Source of the DNA: Brachypterus glaber
Lineage: Eukaryota > Arthropoda > Insecta > Coleoptera > Kateretidae
Reading direction: 5' to 3'
DNA length: 64,000 nucleotides
NCBI GenBank assembly: GCA_958510825.1
Contig: OY294045.1
Location: 8,111,916-8,175,915 of the forward strand
Part shown: one piece after another, positions 53,464-63,412 of the stretch
Layout: each line of letters starts with the position of its first letter
How positions within the stretch are numbered: position 1 is the first letter of the stretch
The notes under the pieces: generated by a model
Database searches by the model: none
Told to the model about the DNA's origin: nothing
What the model saw: the letters and a program-made list of their open reading frames with translations, nothing else
Program-made: the position numbers and the translations under genes

Positions 53464-55405
53464 CTTTATTTCATTAATAAAAACTGAAATATCTAGTACA
53501 AGTATTACAGGGATACACAGTTTTGAATATGAAATTAGTCAAAGTTTTGTAAATTGTTCACCAATCGGTATAGTAATCAATACACAAACATAATAAAATA
53601 TATAAATACATGAAAAAAATAAATAAATAAATAAATACATTTAAAATTAGACATTTACAATTATTAAACATATTCAGACATAGAATAGGGTTCCAATTCC
53701 AATAACAATGCATGAACTTGTTTTTTATATGTGTTAAAATTTCTAGATGACTTAATGCTATTAGGCAATTTGTTAAAAACCGATATACATGAATATAAAC
53801 AACCCTTTTCAAACTGTGTAAGTCTATGGATGGGAAAATTATAATTAATATTCCTTGTGCTTGAGCTCAACATATTATGAAATAAAGAATTGTTCTTGTG
53901 TATGAAAATTAGAAGTTCGTAAATGTAAAGACCTGTGAAAGTTAAAATATTGTTCTTTTTGAAATGACCTCTGCATGACTCATTATATCTCAGACCCAGC
54001 ATAGCTCGTAAAGCTCGTTTTTGAATCGTAAACACCTCCTGCACGTTTGTGCTTTGGCCCCAGAACATAATACCAAATTTTAAAATTGACTGGAAGTTAG
54101 AAAAATATACAATTTTTAATGTATCCAAAGCAACGTATGATTTAAGGACGCGAATAGAATAAACGGATTTATTTAACTTTTTGCAGAGTTCTTCAAGTTG
54201 ATGGTTCCAATTTAGGTTTTCGTCCAAAACCAAACCCAAGAATTTAGTTTGGTTGCAAGTATCTACTTGAAAATTCTCAAAATGTACCTGTTCTGGTGTC
54301 ATAACGTCTTAAACATAATAATGTTTTGTTTTTATTTAAAATTAGCCTGTTCATCAAAAACCACTGAAATAGGTCTTTGAGCGTTGTTTCTAGCAATCTC
54401 ATTAAGTCACAGTAGTTTTTTGCCTTTATGATAAGGTTAGTGTCATCGGCAAAGTTAATTAAATTTCCGTATCTAATCGACGATATTATGTCGTTCATAT
54501 AAATAATAAATAAAACTGGTCCGATTACACTACCTTGTGCAATTCCTACTGTGACTTCAGAAGACTCGGAAGTACAAGTGTGCCCGTCTTTAACGACTTC
54601 CACTTTTTGAAATCTATTTCTTACAAACGATTTGATCCACTCCAGTGCCTCTCCTCTCGAGCTTTGTAAATAAGATTTCATGATCTATAGTACCATATGC
54701 CTTAGATAAATCAAGAAATGTACCTATGATGTATTCTAGATTTTCAAAGCCCGAGAGTATTTCGTGAGTGAAGCTATGCACTGCAGTATTTATAGATCTG
54801 TTTTTCAGATATCCATGTTGGCAGTCGTTAAATAATTGATTTACATTGAAGAAATCCACAATCCTATTTGCCATTGCTGTTTCAAAATTTTTTGAAAAAG
54901 ATGACAATAGGCTGATAGGTCTGTAATTCCCTATCAATGCTGGATCACCCTTTTTATAAACGGGTTTTACTAATGCAACCTTTAGACTTTCTGGAAAGAC
55001 ACCATACGTGCAAGAGTTGTTTACAATATAGGCAAGGGGGCTACAAATTTCAGGAATGCAAAACTTGATCACTGAGGTCGGAATTTCATCAATACCGCTA
55101 CTTAGTTTGTTTTTAAGGTTTCTTACAATATCTTGAATTTCTAGGCAAGAGACAGGTTTTATAAAGATTGATTTTGGGTTATTTTTTACGTTGCATTCAA
55201 ATTCTACTTGCTCTAGGTCATTAATAAGTGTTTTCGCAGCATTGATGAAAAAATTGTTAATATCAGCTGCCAATCTTTTCGCATCACCTGGAATCCGAAC
55301 ACTATCCTTCCCTTTTCCGCCCTTTACGTCTTTTATTATATTCCAAACCGTTTTGCTTTTATTTTCTGAGTTCTTTATTTGATTTGAGTATACTTTTACA
55401 ATTAT
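53421..55405 (-). mobile_element. 5'-truncated jockey/CR1-type LINE with ATT-repeat tail
   Basis: On the minus strand: RT and C-terminal coding region, a 3' UTR and about twelve ATT repeats at 53428-53463. TTACAATAAT (53421-53430) and TTACAATTAT (55396-55405) may be the remains of a target duplication. Confidence 0.8.
53664..55397 (-). pseudogene. LINE reverse transcriptase in three frames
   Basis: The first segment (from about 55397, open to 54614) reads SKTVWNIIKDVKG, then SSGIDEIPTSVIK, VKPVYKKGDPALIGNYRPIS, and FLDLSKAYGTIDH. Here the usual DLSKAFD has become DLSKAYG, so the Asp-following residues are altered. The second segment (54681-54277) has GIAQGSVIGPVLFIIY and NFADDTNL, the catalytic Asp pair. 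The third (54302-53664) has FLGLVLDENLNW, GIMFWG and FNKLPNSIKSS. Two frameshifts separate these. Same protein group as 25148-26740 but a distinct, diverged element. Confidence 0.85.
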
Positions 55406-56699
55406 TAAAAATTAAATGCTTATATTTTTAAAATTATTAGGTTTTTACAGTTGTTTTAATTTTAATTATTTTTAAGGATACTCTTTAAAGTATTAAGGAT
55501 CAATTAATTTAAATTCTAAAATAATATTTCTCACTTTCTTTTAAGTTAAAGTAGCGTACTTAACATCGGGCGTCCCTTGACACATGTGAAATTTCAAAAT
55601 TTTCGGTTTTTTGCAGTGCTCAAAAGTTAATAGTCTATTCTCTATAAAAGAACGACTTAAAGTTAGCAGTAAACACTATTTGTTGCGAGTCAGCCATAAC
55701 AAATTTAGTGCTAGACACGTTCTTGTGTTGAGACACGAGGTGGTGACGATCAATATATCAATCCCTTGGTGAGTAATTCTGTTGTAATTTATTGGTACTT
55801 GTTTTTGATTAATTTTAATTTAACTTTTTTTTTGTGTGAACAATTAGTATAGAAACTAAAAACGCCAGTATTTCGTTTTAATCAGAAGATTTTCTATGTT
55901 TTTTACGAAATTTATTATTCTTACGAGGGGTAAACCGTTGAGGAATTTAGGTGTACAAATTGGAGGGAATCTTGGAGGTAACTTCTCGAGAAAATCCGAG
56001 GAAATCAAATCTTTACAAAATTTGGAACCTTTTTTAGGTTATTTTCAAGATTTTTAGACGTAATCTTGAAGGAAATTCCAAGAAAATCTTAAGGGAATAC
56101 CTCCAAGTAGGAATTTAGATGTATAATTCTTTTTTAGCGGTTTAACTCTCAATTTATTATTATAAATGTTCAAAAATGTAATAAAAAAAATCTTCAAAGG
56201 GACCAAAAAGAATTTTAATTAGCCTATCAAAGCAAAGCCCCCTTAGGAACACCCCAACTTTGTTTTTTACAGTAGCACTACACTCTTTTTGAGCGATTAT
56301 TAAAGTGCAATAAGTTCTTATTTTAACGATACCAACACCCACCCTCAACCTCTATTTTATCTGAGTAATACGTGGGACGGAGTGAGTCACAGAAGGTGGT
56401 TGTTTATGCGGCAACTATTTTTTTTTTATTTTTTTTAACCAATATTTTTTTTGTGCAAAAAACAAGAGAATAATAAATTGTCTCTATTTTATTTTATTTT
56501 ATTTTATTTTAATAGACTTCCACTCGAGTAGCAGCCCCAAATAAAGTGAAATTGAACTACGCTTCTGTGAAGTTTAATGTAATTTGGTTTAGGCTAACTG
56601 CGGATAAAAGTGTTTACATCATTCAATGTAGGATTCAGTTCCCTTTAATAACGCTCAAAAAAAAAGTGGCATGTTAAAAAAAAACAAAGTTGTGGTGGT
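55406..56699. other. No gene seen
   Basis: AT-rich, with a TTTTA simple repeat at about 56485-56512. A GAATTTAGRTGTA block appears twice (55935 and 56110). No gene. Confidence 0.45.
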
Positions 56700-57455
56700 C
56701 CTAGGAGGGTGAGTTATTATAGGGTAGGTTTTTATAGGGTTTGCATTTTCTTAAAATATTGTCAATGTTATCAATTTGATATTGATATTTAGGGCACCAA
56801 ATAATGCTTACATATTCCAGTTTAGGTAAAACAAAAGTATTAAAAAGCGTAAATAAAAGTGTTCTATCATTGAATCCATAACAGTTTCTGATAACAAAAC
56901 CAAGGCTGCGATATGCTGAAGATACTATATTCTCAATGTGTAAGTTAAACTCTAATTTACTATCGAATGTCACACCCAAATCCTTAATTTCAGTTACCCT
57001 CATAATAGATTTATCTTGAATTTGATAGTCAAAAAAAACCGTGACATTGGACATATAGGTACCTTTCTAGCAAGTATGAAATGAAAAAATAAATAAGTGG
57101 AATGGAAAAGCCTATATCATACATTGCCTGTAAGAGAATAGGGTGTTTAAGTACATCAAAGGCCTTAGAGAAATCAGTATGGATTACGTCAACTTGCCCT
57201 CCATTGTCAAGAGTGTCAGAAATATATTGGGTAATACAGCAAAGATTTGTTGCAGTTGACCGTCTCTTTAAGAAACCGTGCTGTTTTTCAGATAGCCAGT
57301 GTTTTATGTTTGCATAAATTAATTTGTGGAGAACAATCTCAAACACCTTGGCAAAATTGGATATTATCGTAATGGGACGATAATTTTCCACATATTTTTG
57401 TCTCCCTTTTTAAAAACTGGAACAATTTTTGCTAGCTTCCACTTCTAAGGGAATT
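56700..57455 (-). pseudogene. LINE RT remnant with the catalytic centre deleted
   Basis: On the minus strand, from about 57450: WKLAKIVPVFKKGDK, then after a one-base frameshift ENYRPITIISNFAKVFE, GFLKRRSTATNL and HTDFSKAFDVLKHPIL. At RYLYVQCH (about 57050) the sequence jumps to FFDYQIQDK, RVTEIKDLGVTFDSKLEF and the thumb-like LPKLEYVSIIW. The GxPQGS and YADD blocks between are gone. The deletion removes the catalytic Asp pair, so the copy is certainly inactive. It differs from the LINE at 53421-55405. Confidence 0.8.
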
Positions 57456-58091
57456 TACAACATTTTAAGGGCAGTTTAAAGAGACAGGTTAAAGGAAAGG
57501 ACAGAACCGGGGCACAGTCCTTAAGTAAAAAGGATATTATTATTATTATTAGTGCTATTTGATATTATTTTTTGATCAATTTTTTATCTTTTATAAAAAA
57601 CTTTAGAACACCCTGTGTATTGTTAAAATATTTGCTTAAATTAATTATACTTTAGTATGCTGTGTATAAATGACATTTATTTGTCTGTTTGCTTTAAATG
57701 TATCTCGTGACATTATGACAAAAACCTAGGCGTTAATATGTTAACACAGCTGTGTTAATTTATAATTCTACCAGAATTCCTAAAAAAATATAATTTTTAT
57801 TCAAAAATGTTTTTAATTTGGGATGAATTAAAAGTCAAATGCTGACACGCAAATAAAGAGTCTCTACAGACCGTAGCATTTATCAAATGTTCAAGTTTCA
57901 TGATTATTTAACAGCAATTTTACTAAGTGCACTAGGAATATATAAAGTAGTCTCATTTCTAAATTAAATGCATTAGTCATTCGGAAGATTTTCATTTGAC
58001 TTGTAATAGGGTGGTAATATCTTAAATTAAGTGTAAGAAAACTAAGTGGGTTTGTTTTGCTTCCTTAAAATCCCAGTTTTAAACTGACTAA
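57456..58091. other. Possible LINE 3' tail, otherwise no gene
   Basis: GGACAGAACCGGGGCACAGT, then CTTAAGTAAAAAGG and an ATT repeat (57537-57552) look like the 3' end of another LINE. No coding part precedes it. The rest is AT-rich. Confidence 0.35.
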
Positions 58092-58226
58092 GGGCCACTT
58101 GCACCAACGATGGTTCAACTTTAAACTCGGATTAAATTGACGATCTACCAATCAGTACGCACCATTTTTAACTTAAACTCAGTTTAGTCGAGATAATCCC
58201 AGTTTAAGAGTTAGTGCAAGTGGCCC
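58092..58226. mobile_element. 135-bp Harbinger MITE
   Basis: GGGCCACTTGCACCAA start and the complement at the end, as in the copies at 6101 and 13216, but with only the terminal 60 bp of each side. Flanks are TAA and TTA; since CTAAGGG and CCCTTAG are themselves inverted, the exact duplication is unclear. Confidence 0.75.
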
Positions 58227-58227
58227 T

Positions 58228-58500
58228 TAGTCAACGAACTAATAACTCTTTTCTCTAGAATAGGCATTTCATTCGTAAAAACTGACAAAAACGTAGCCAA
58301 CATATACATTTGTCTGTCTTACTCGCACAGCTTTGTTCTAACAGAGACAGCAATAAGAGTTACTGGTTATTGTTATTGTTCAGGCCTGAATATACTAACT
58401 ATTTGTTTACAAACAAACCGAGATGTTGGTGATAATTTATATTAACGGTATGCGTATTCTAGAGAGAAGAGTTATTAGTTCGTTGGACTTAGTTCAACTC
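58228..58500. repeat. Inverted repeat next to the Harbinger MITE
   Basis: CAACGAACTAATAACTCTTT (58232) pairs with the complement at 58473-58492; the arms continue to CTCTAGAATA. The loop of about 190 bp is unique. Confidence 0.7.
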
Positions 58501-58535
58501 CGCCTTCGGCATCACTGCGCCTAAATATCTAAATA

Positions 58536-58845
58536 AAAACTTTTCGCAAAAAAAAATGAACCGACTTCTGTCTCTAAAAAGTAAAAAATAAAACATAAGC
58601 CGGTGTCAATTTCACCACTCCCTAAATTAAATACTAACAACTATTTTTGTTGTTAAATTGTTTGCTGTGAAATTGATACAAGATACAAGATACAAGATTT
58701 TATTGGCTTCTCAACATACATGTTATGCGCAAGTCAAGTCAGTTGGCACCGACTTATGTTTTATTTTTTTACTTTTTAGAGACAGAAGTCGGTTAATTTT
58801 TTTTGCAAAAAGTTTTTATTTTTTACTTTTTAGAGACACAGAACT
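58536..58845. mobile_element. Inverted-repeat element with CTTTTTAGAGACAGAAGTCG arms
   Basis: AAACTTTTCGCAAAAAAAAA and CCGACTTCTGTCTCTAAAAA at the left, their complements at the right, with the GCCGGTGTCAATTTCACC block inside the arms. A related, shorter element lies at 60782-61016. Confidence 0.65.
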
Positions 58846-58902
58846 TGTAGATTTGTAACGTCACCTAAGCCAAATAGTTGTCCTTCCATCTCGGCAAGCT
58901 GC

Positions 58903-58939
58903 TGACGTCACAACGCACTATTAGTGCGTTGTGACGTCA
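58903..58939. promoter_or_regulatory. 37-bp palindrome ending in two TGACGTCA sites
   Basis: TGACGTCACAACGCACTA, then TTAGTGCGTTGTGACGTCA without the first base's partner mismatch: all but the centre is symmetrical. TGACGTCA is the consensus of CREB/ATF sites, but no promoter is seen nearby, so the match may be incidental to the palindrome. Confidence 0.55.
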
Positions 58940-59039
58940 TCATCTTAAAGATAAATTTCTAAAAAATAAATTTAGTAGTATTTTTATTTCAGCGCACAAG
59001 AGTCCAACCAACCTTATTTTAAACGAAATACTAAAGAAA

Positions 59040-59240
59040 ATCTTTGTTAAACTTTAAGCGTTAAGTAATAATCAAATAACACCTTATGGTATAATCAAAA
59101 ATTTTATAATTTTCTCTTGGTATTTTAATATTACAGGTCCACAGAATCAAGTTTAGAGGCATTTAAAAGATTTTTAGCCTGCCGTAATATTTGAGTGACC
59201 CCTTAATCAAGTTATCCGGCTTATCCAACTACTAGCAGCT
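59040..59240. repeat. Dispersed repeat, relative of 17395-17605
   Basis: Shares the AACTTTAAGCGTTAAGTAAT, AGTTTAGAGGCATTTAAAAG and GTGACCCCTTAATCAA blocks. It stops near 59236 after TTATCCGGCTTATCC, which marks one edge of the family. Confidence 0.5.
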
Positions 59241-59338
59241 GCTGAATTTTTTGTTTAGTTAACGAGGACTTCGTTACTCTTAGAACTCTAGAGATCTTCA
59301 ACTTCGTGATGTTTTTTTTTCTTTTTAATAATTTTTTT

Positions 59339-59957
59339 CTTCAAGCATATTAAAATGTTCATATTTTAGAACTAGTTAGAAGTGATCTATTTTTTTACAG
59401 TAAAAAAATGAGTTCATTATTGTACGCCTCAAAAAAAGTTAGTTAGCAATACCACCACTGGCGGCAGCACTCTTTGACTTTGATGACAGCCATACTTCAA
59501 ACTTGTTTGTTTATTATGTAAACAGGTGGTTGACTCGAGATTCTGTGCAAAAACCTTGTGTGAAATTGATTAAATATGAATGAAGAAGAATATATGGTTT
59601 ATACACCTACAAATCTCTCCGAAATTGCAAATGCTACATTCGACAAGTTACCATCGAAATCGCGAAAAGTGTATGATTTAGCCTACGAAAAAAAATTCAA
59701 ATGAGCTAAGGAAGGTTTAAGTTTATTTCGAAAGGGTTTTATTGGCTTATTTTAATAAAAAAAAAACATACTTTATTACTGAATAAATTAAATTCAAAAA
59801 TTAATATTAAAAAAAATATATATAGGATGCTTGAAGAAAAATTAGTATGTTTCACTCAGAGGAAAGGTGCTTTATAGTTTCCGGACTCCGATTCGCGTAA
59901 TTCTACAGACTAGTAAAAAAACCTTCACTTTTCCTCTTAGTAAAACAATATACTATT
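59339..59957 (+). mobile_element. Hairpin element family 1, copy F
   Basis: Full-length body with intact 42-codon ORF (59576-59704). The hairpin (about 59848-59957) has a shortened cap. Confidence 0.8.
59576..59704 (+). CDS. 42-residue LPxKS-type ORF remnant
   Basis: The product begins MNEEEYMVYTPTNLSEIA and ends KLPSKSRKVYDLAYEKKFK. Third intact copy of the same length, so the TGA predates the spread of the family. See the copy at 22031 for the family argument. The upstream 240 bp, with a GGCGGCAGCACTCTTTGACT block, is also conserved in all copies. Confidence 0.45.
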   Translation: MNEEEYMVYTPTNLSEIANATFDKLPSKSRKVYDLAYEKKFK

Positions 59958-60203
59958 TTTGTAAAAAAATTAAGTTTCCAGGAAACCAGATAACGTCCCC
60001 GACGTCAGTTTTAGGTTACATTTGTGATGACATACATACATACGACGCATATCGGACGTCAACAAGACTTCAGTTTTTGGTTAAAACTTGACTTCATCAA
60101 AACTGAACGTTGCTGGGACGTCAATTTAATGCTAAGGCTATGGGTGGCGTCACATATTGTTTTAGCTAAATATTGGAAATTTATTCGTTTTTATAATTAA
60201 AAA
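59958..60203. other. GACGTCA-rich spacer
   Basis: GACGTCA occurs at about 60000, 60055 and 60118, in a region also holding ACTTCAGTTTTTGGTTAAAA. May be a decayed MITE. No gene. Confidence 0.35.
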
Positions 60204-60290
60204 ACTTAGAACCGCCATTTTAACCGTTTAGATGTCAATTTTTGGCAAAGTAGAACCGCCATTTTTACGGTTTAGATGTCAATTTTCTAT
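60204..60290. repeat. Tandem duplication, about 45-bp period
   Basis: TAGAACCGCCATTTT followed by GGTTTAGATGTCAATTTT occurs twice in a row. Confidence 0.75.
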
Positions 60291-60781
60291 CTATTGTTAT
60301 TACCCAGCGCAGAACCCTGCGCAAACGTTTATTTCCTCTATATATTCTCTAACTATGTGCTCATAACGCAGAGATAGCACTAGAAAGCTTAATAAATTAT
60401 TTGAGGTTTTACGACTTTTTCTAAATACAGTGTTGGCTGCTCAAAAACCTAAAATTATTATTTATTAAAAGAATATTTTTAAATGACAATTCACCTTAAT
60501 CAAAATCGGACCGATAAAACAATTGGTTATAAATTTAAATTGCAAAACAATACCCAATTTGAAAGAAAAGCGCCAAAAAATGCAAGCAAAAAGTTCTTGT
60601 TGAAATGTAGCAATTTATCACATAGGTTTGATACATCCAATTGGAACTTTGCCATCGATATGTAATCTTTGTGCGCTTTATTTTAAATAAATATTCAAAC
60701 AGACAAAGAGGCAGACACTTTATGAGTATGTATACATACTAGGGTTTCAATAAACCTCCCATTAAATTTTATCAAAAAAAA
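60291..60781. other. No gene assigned
   Basis: The 60-codon frame at 60483-60665 is lysine- and asparagine-rich and matches no family I know. Coding status is undecided. Confidence 0.3.
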
Positions 60782-61016
60782 AATACGTTTGGACTTTTGA
60801 GCGCGAATTGACCTCTAAAAAGTAAATAATAAAAAATACTTAAGTCGGTGCCAGTTTCACAGCAAACAATAATAAAATAATAAAAAAATAATTGTTAGTA
60901 ATTAATTTAGGGAATGGTGAAATTGGCACCTACTTAAGTATTTTTTATTTTTTACTTTTTAGAGACATAGAAGTCGGTTAATTTTTTTGCGAAAAGTTTT
61001 TATTTTGACATGAATA
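60782..61016. mobile_element. Short relative of the 58536-58845 element
   Basis: CTCTAAAAAGTAAATAATAA and CTTAAGTCGGTGCCAGTTTC pair with complements at 60925-60980. It ends AGAAGTCGGTTAATTTTTTT. Confidence 0.6.
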
Positions 61017-61499
61017 TAGGACAGACAGTGTCAGACACACAAATTATATAATTAATTATTTAAATTCACGAGAGATTAGGTGACCTCGTTTACTAAATAT
61101 TTAATTCATTTCCACACGTGTGATCACGTGCTCACAAATAGCAAATATTGCAAATATATTCATAAAGTAGTTAAATTATTCCCTCTTTATTAACTTATCA
61201 GTTGTTTTATAAATGGTATATTGTACTCCCCAAATACAAAAAATAATAATTCTCAAAGAAAAAATGGAAAAAGATCTTTTTTGAAAAACGAAAATTATTG
61301 AAAAAAAAAATTTAAAAAAAGTTATGGAAAAACATAAAAAAATTAAAAGTTTTTCAATTTTTTTTATTAAATTTTCTTTTTTGCAAAAAACATCTCAAAA
61401 ACAAAAATTCAAGAAAAGCTTTAAAAAATTTCAAAATTTATTTATATTTTTTTATTTTTTTTGTTTATTTATTTATTTTTTTTTGTAGAATTCACCCTT
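61017..61499. other. No gene seen
   Basis: AT-rich spacer. Confidence 0.35.
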
Positions 61500-62110
61500 A
61501 TAATAAAAGCAATTTTTCCTGAAAGAATTACGTTAATCGGATTTTTTTTTAGCTTTTTCGATTTTTTTAAAGGTTTAACCCCCATAACTTTTTTGTTTTT
61601 GGAGGGATTTGTTTCAAAAATAAAGGGATCTTCCCCTAGCAGAACTTAATTTTTCCTGAAAATTTCAAGTCGATCGGATTATTCGTTCTTGTTTATCTTG
61701 TCCACAAATATTGTGACATCAGACGAAACATTTGAAAAAATAAGTTGATAATTTTTTCATGGAACAAATTTATATACAAGAATTTTTTGTCTACACTGTA
61801 AAAAAAACGTGTAAATTTACATGCTAAATCAGAAGTAATATGTTGCCAAGCATATGCACGTAAAATTTACGAGATTTAACTTGTAATTTTACAATTTGCT
61901 AGGAATATTACGTACATGTACATGTAATATTCCTATAAAATTGTAAAATTACAAGTTAAATGTCTAGATTTTAAGTGCACCTGCTTGGCACCTCTGATTT
62001 AGCATGTAAATTAACTCACTTTTTTTTACAGTGTAGGACGATTTTTAATTTTTTTTGAAAATTCGAAACTACAGTATAATATTATTCTAGCGCAGGCGCT
62101 GTAAGGGACA
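61500..62110. repeat. Dispersed repeat split by a MITE
   Basis: Inverted relative of 31677-32012: CCCCATAACTTTTTTGTTTT, AATTTCAAGTCGATCGGATT and TATTCTAGCGCAGGCGCTGT. The MITE at 61794-62033 interrupts it at a TA. Confidence 0.7.
61794..62033. mobile_element. 240-bp MITE, CACTGTAAAAAAAA ends, TA target
   Basis: TA at 61792-61793 and 62034-62035. The inverted ends run about 40 bp (CACTGTAAAAAAAACGTGTA, then ATGCTAAATCAGA). The centre is itself a palindrome (GTAATATTCC and GGAATATTAC). The relative at 31737 reads CGTCCTAGTC, the unoccupied site. Confidence 0.85.
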
Positions 62111-62286
62111 AAATTCAGTAATGGGAGAAAATATGTCTCTAGCTCCAAAAAAACTTAAATATGGACTTTTTGTGCAATTTAGTTAATGAAATGTCTTTAA
62201 TATTAACTAGTTTTGATACTCAGTTACTAAAGCTTCTATATTTATATCGTCTGTTTTGAAAATCTGATATATTAACCTAAAAAACG
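62111..62286. other. No gene seen
   Basis: AT-rich spacer. Confidence 0.35.
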
Positions 62287-63188
62287 TAACGACGGTCCCT
62301 TGTCTCCCACAACCTTTTTTAACATACAATTCATATTTATATGTAGATTACCTTAATTGAACTTTGCAAAATATTTTTTAGTTAATCTAAGAACTGTTAA
62401 CTTACGTCATAAGACTTATTTACTTGGAAAATCTTATACTGGTTTGAATAAAAAAAATAATAACTTATGTCTCCCAATTTTAATCGAGCGCTTCTTATAT
62501 TAGTAAAATCCAACACTGCTAGAATGCCGATCGTGGTACGTTAAAATTATTAGTAGAAGATCAATACCAAGTATTTTCATTACGTGTTAAGAGCGATAAG
62601 TACTTCTAATTGTAAATATGCATTTAAGAAATTTAGTTTAAGCGATGTTATTTTAATGCGTACTTTTTTAATGAACAACGCCGGACCCTAATATTATCTT
62701 ATTTTTTTTTAATTATATCTCAGACTAAACATTTTAGATTTGTACAATAACATATACAATACCTAACCTCAAATTTGCAGGAACTGATCTCAAAGACCTT
62801 GATCCAAATCCCACTAATTGTGTTTAAAGGCAACGACGGTCCCTTGTAACGACGGTCCCCACGAAAAGGAACCGTTGTTGCTAACATAGGGAACGTCGTT
62901 ACATATTTGAAAATTTATGCAAATTTTTACTCTGTTAACATTGTTCTTTCTAAAACTCTTGCAGAATATAAGAAATAAATATATTCCAAACTCAAAAAAA
63001 CAATATAATGCCTAAAATTAATCTTAGAGAAAGCCAATTGGATGAAAAGGGGAGTGAGAAATATAAAAAATATTATATTAAAAATATTAATTTTATTTTT
63101 AAATTGAGAAAATTTTGTCCCCTTTGATAAGAACATCGGTCCCTATAAAAAAATAACGACGATCCCTATAAATAATAACGACGGTCCC
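62287..63188. repeat. Cluster of TAACGACGGTCCCT motifs
   Basis: At least eight forms: 62287, 62832, 62847, 63132 (AACATCGGTCCCT), 63154 and 63175 on the plus strand, and 62869 and 62888 on the minus strand. Spacing is irregular. No gene lies between; the frame at 62927-63136 is not recognisable. Purpose unknown. Confidence 0.6.
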
Positions 63189-63379
63189 TCTAAGAATAAT
63201 AAAATTGTTGCTAATCAACTGTATGTACAACCCTATTGGATTTCATCTTTTATTACAATATGAAGAATAACTCTGACAATTTTTTCTTTTTTTAATATAT
63301 TTTTTTTAATTTATAATTATTAAACCAATTAATACCATTATTAAATTTTATCCCGTAAATAATATAATAATAAGAGATG

Positions 63380-63412
63380 CATCGGCACTCTCAGTAGTAC
63401 TAAGTGCCGATG
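63380..63412. repeat. Short hairpin
   Basis: CATCGGCACT and AGTGCCGATG, 10 pairs around a 13-nt loop. Confidence 0.7.
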
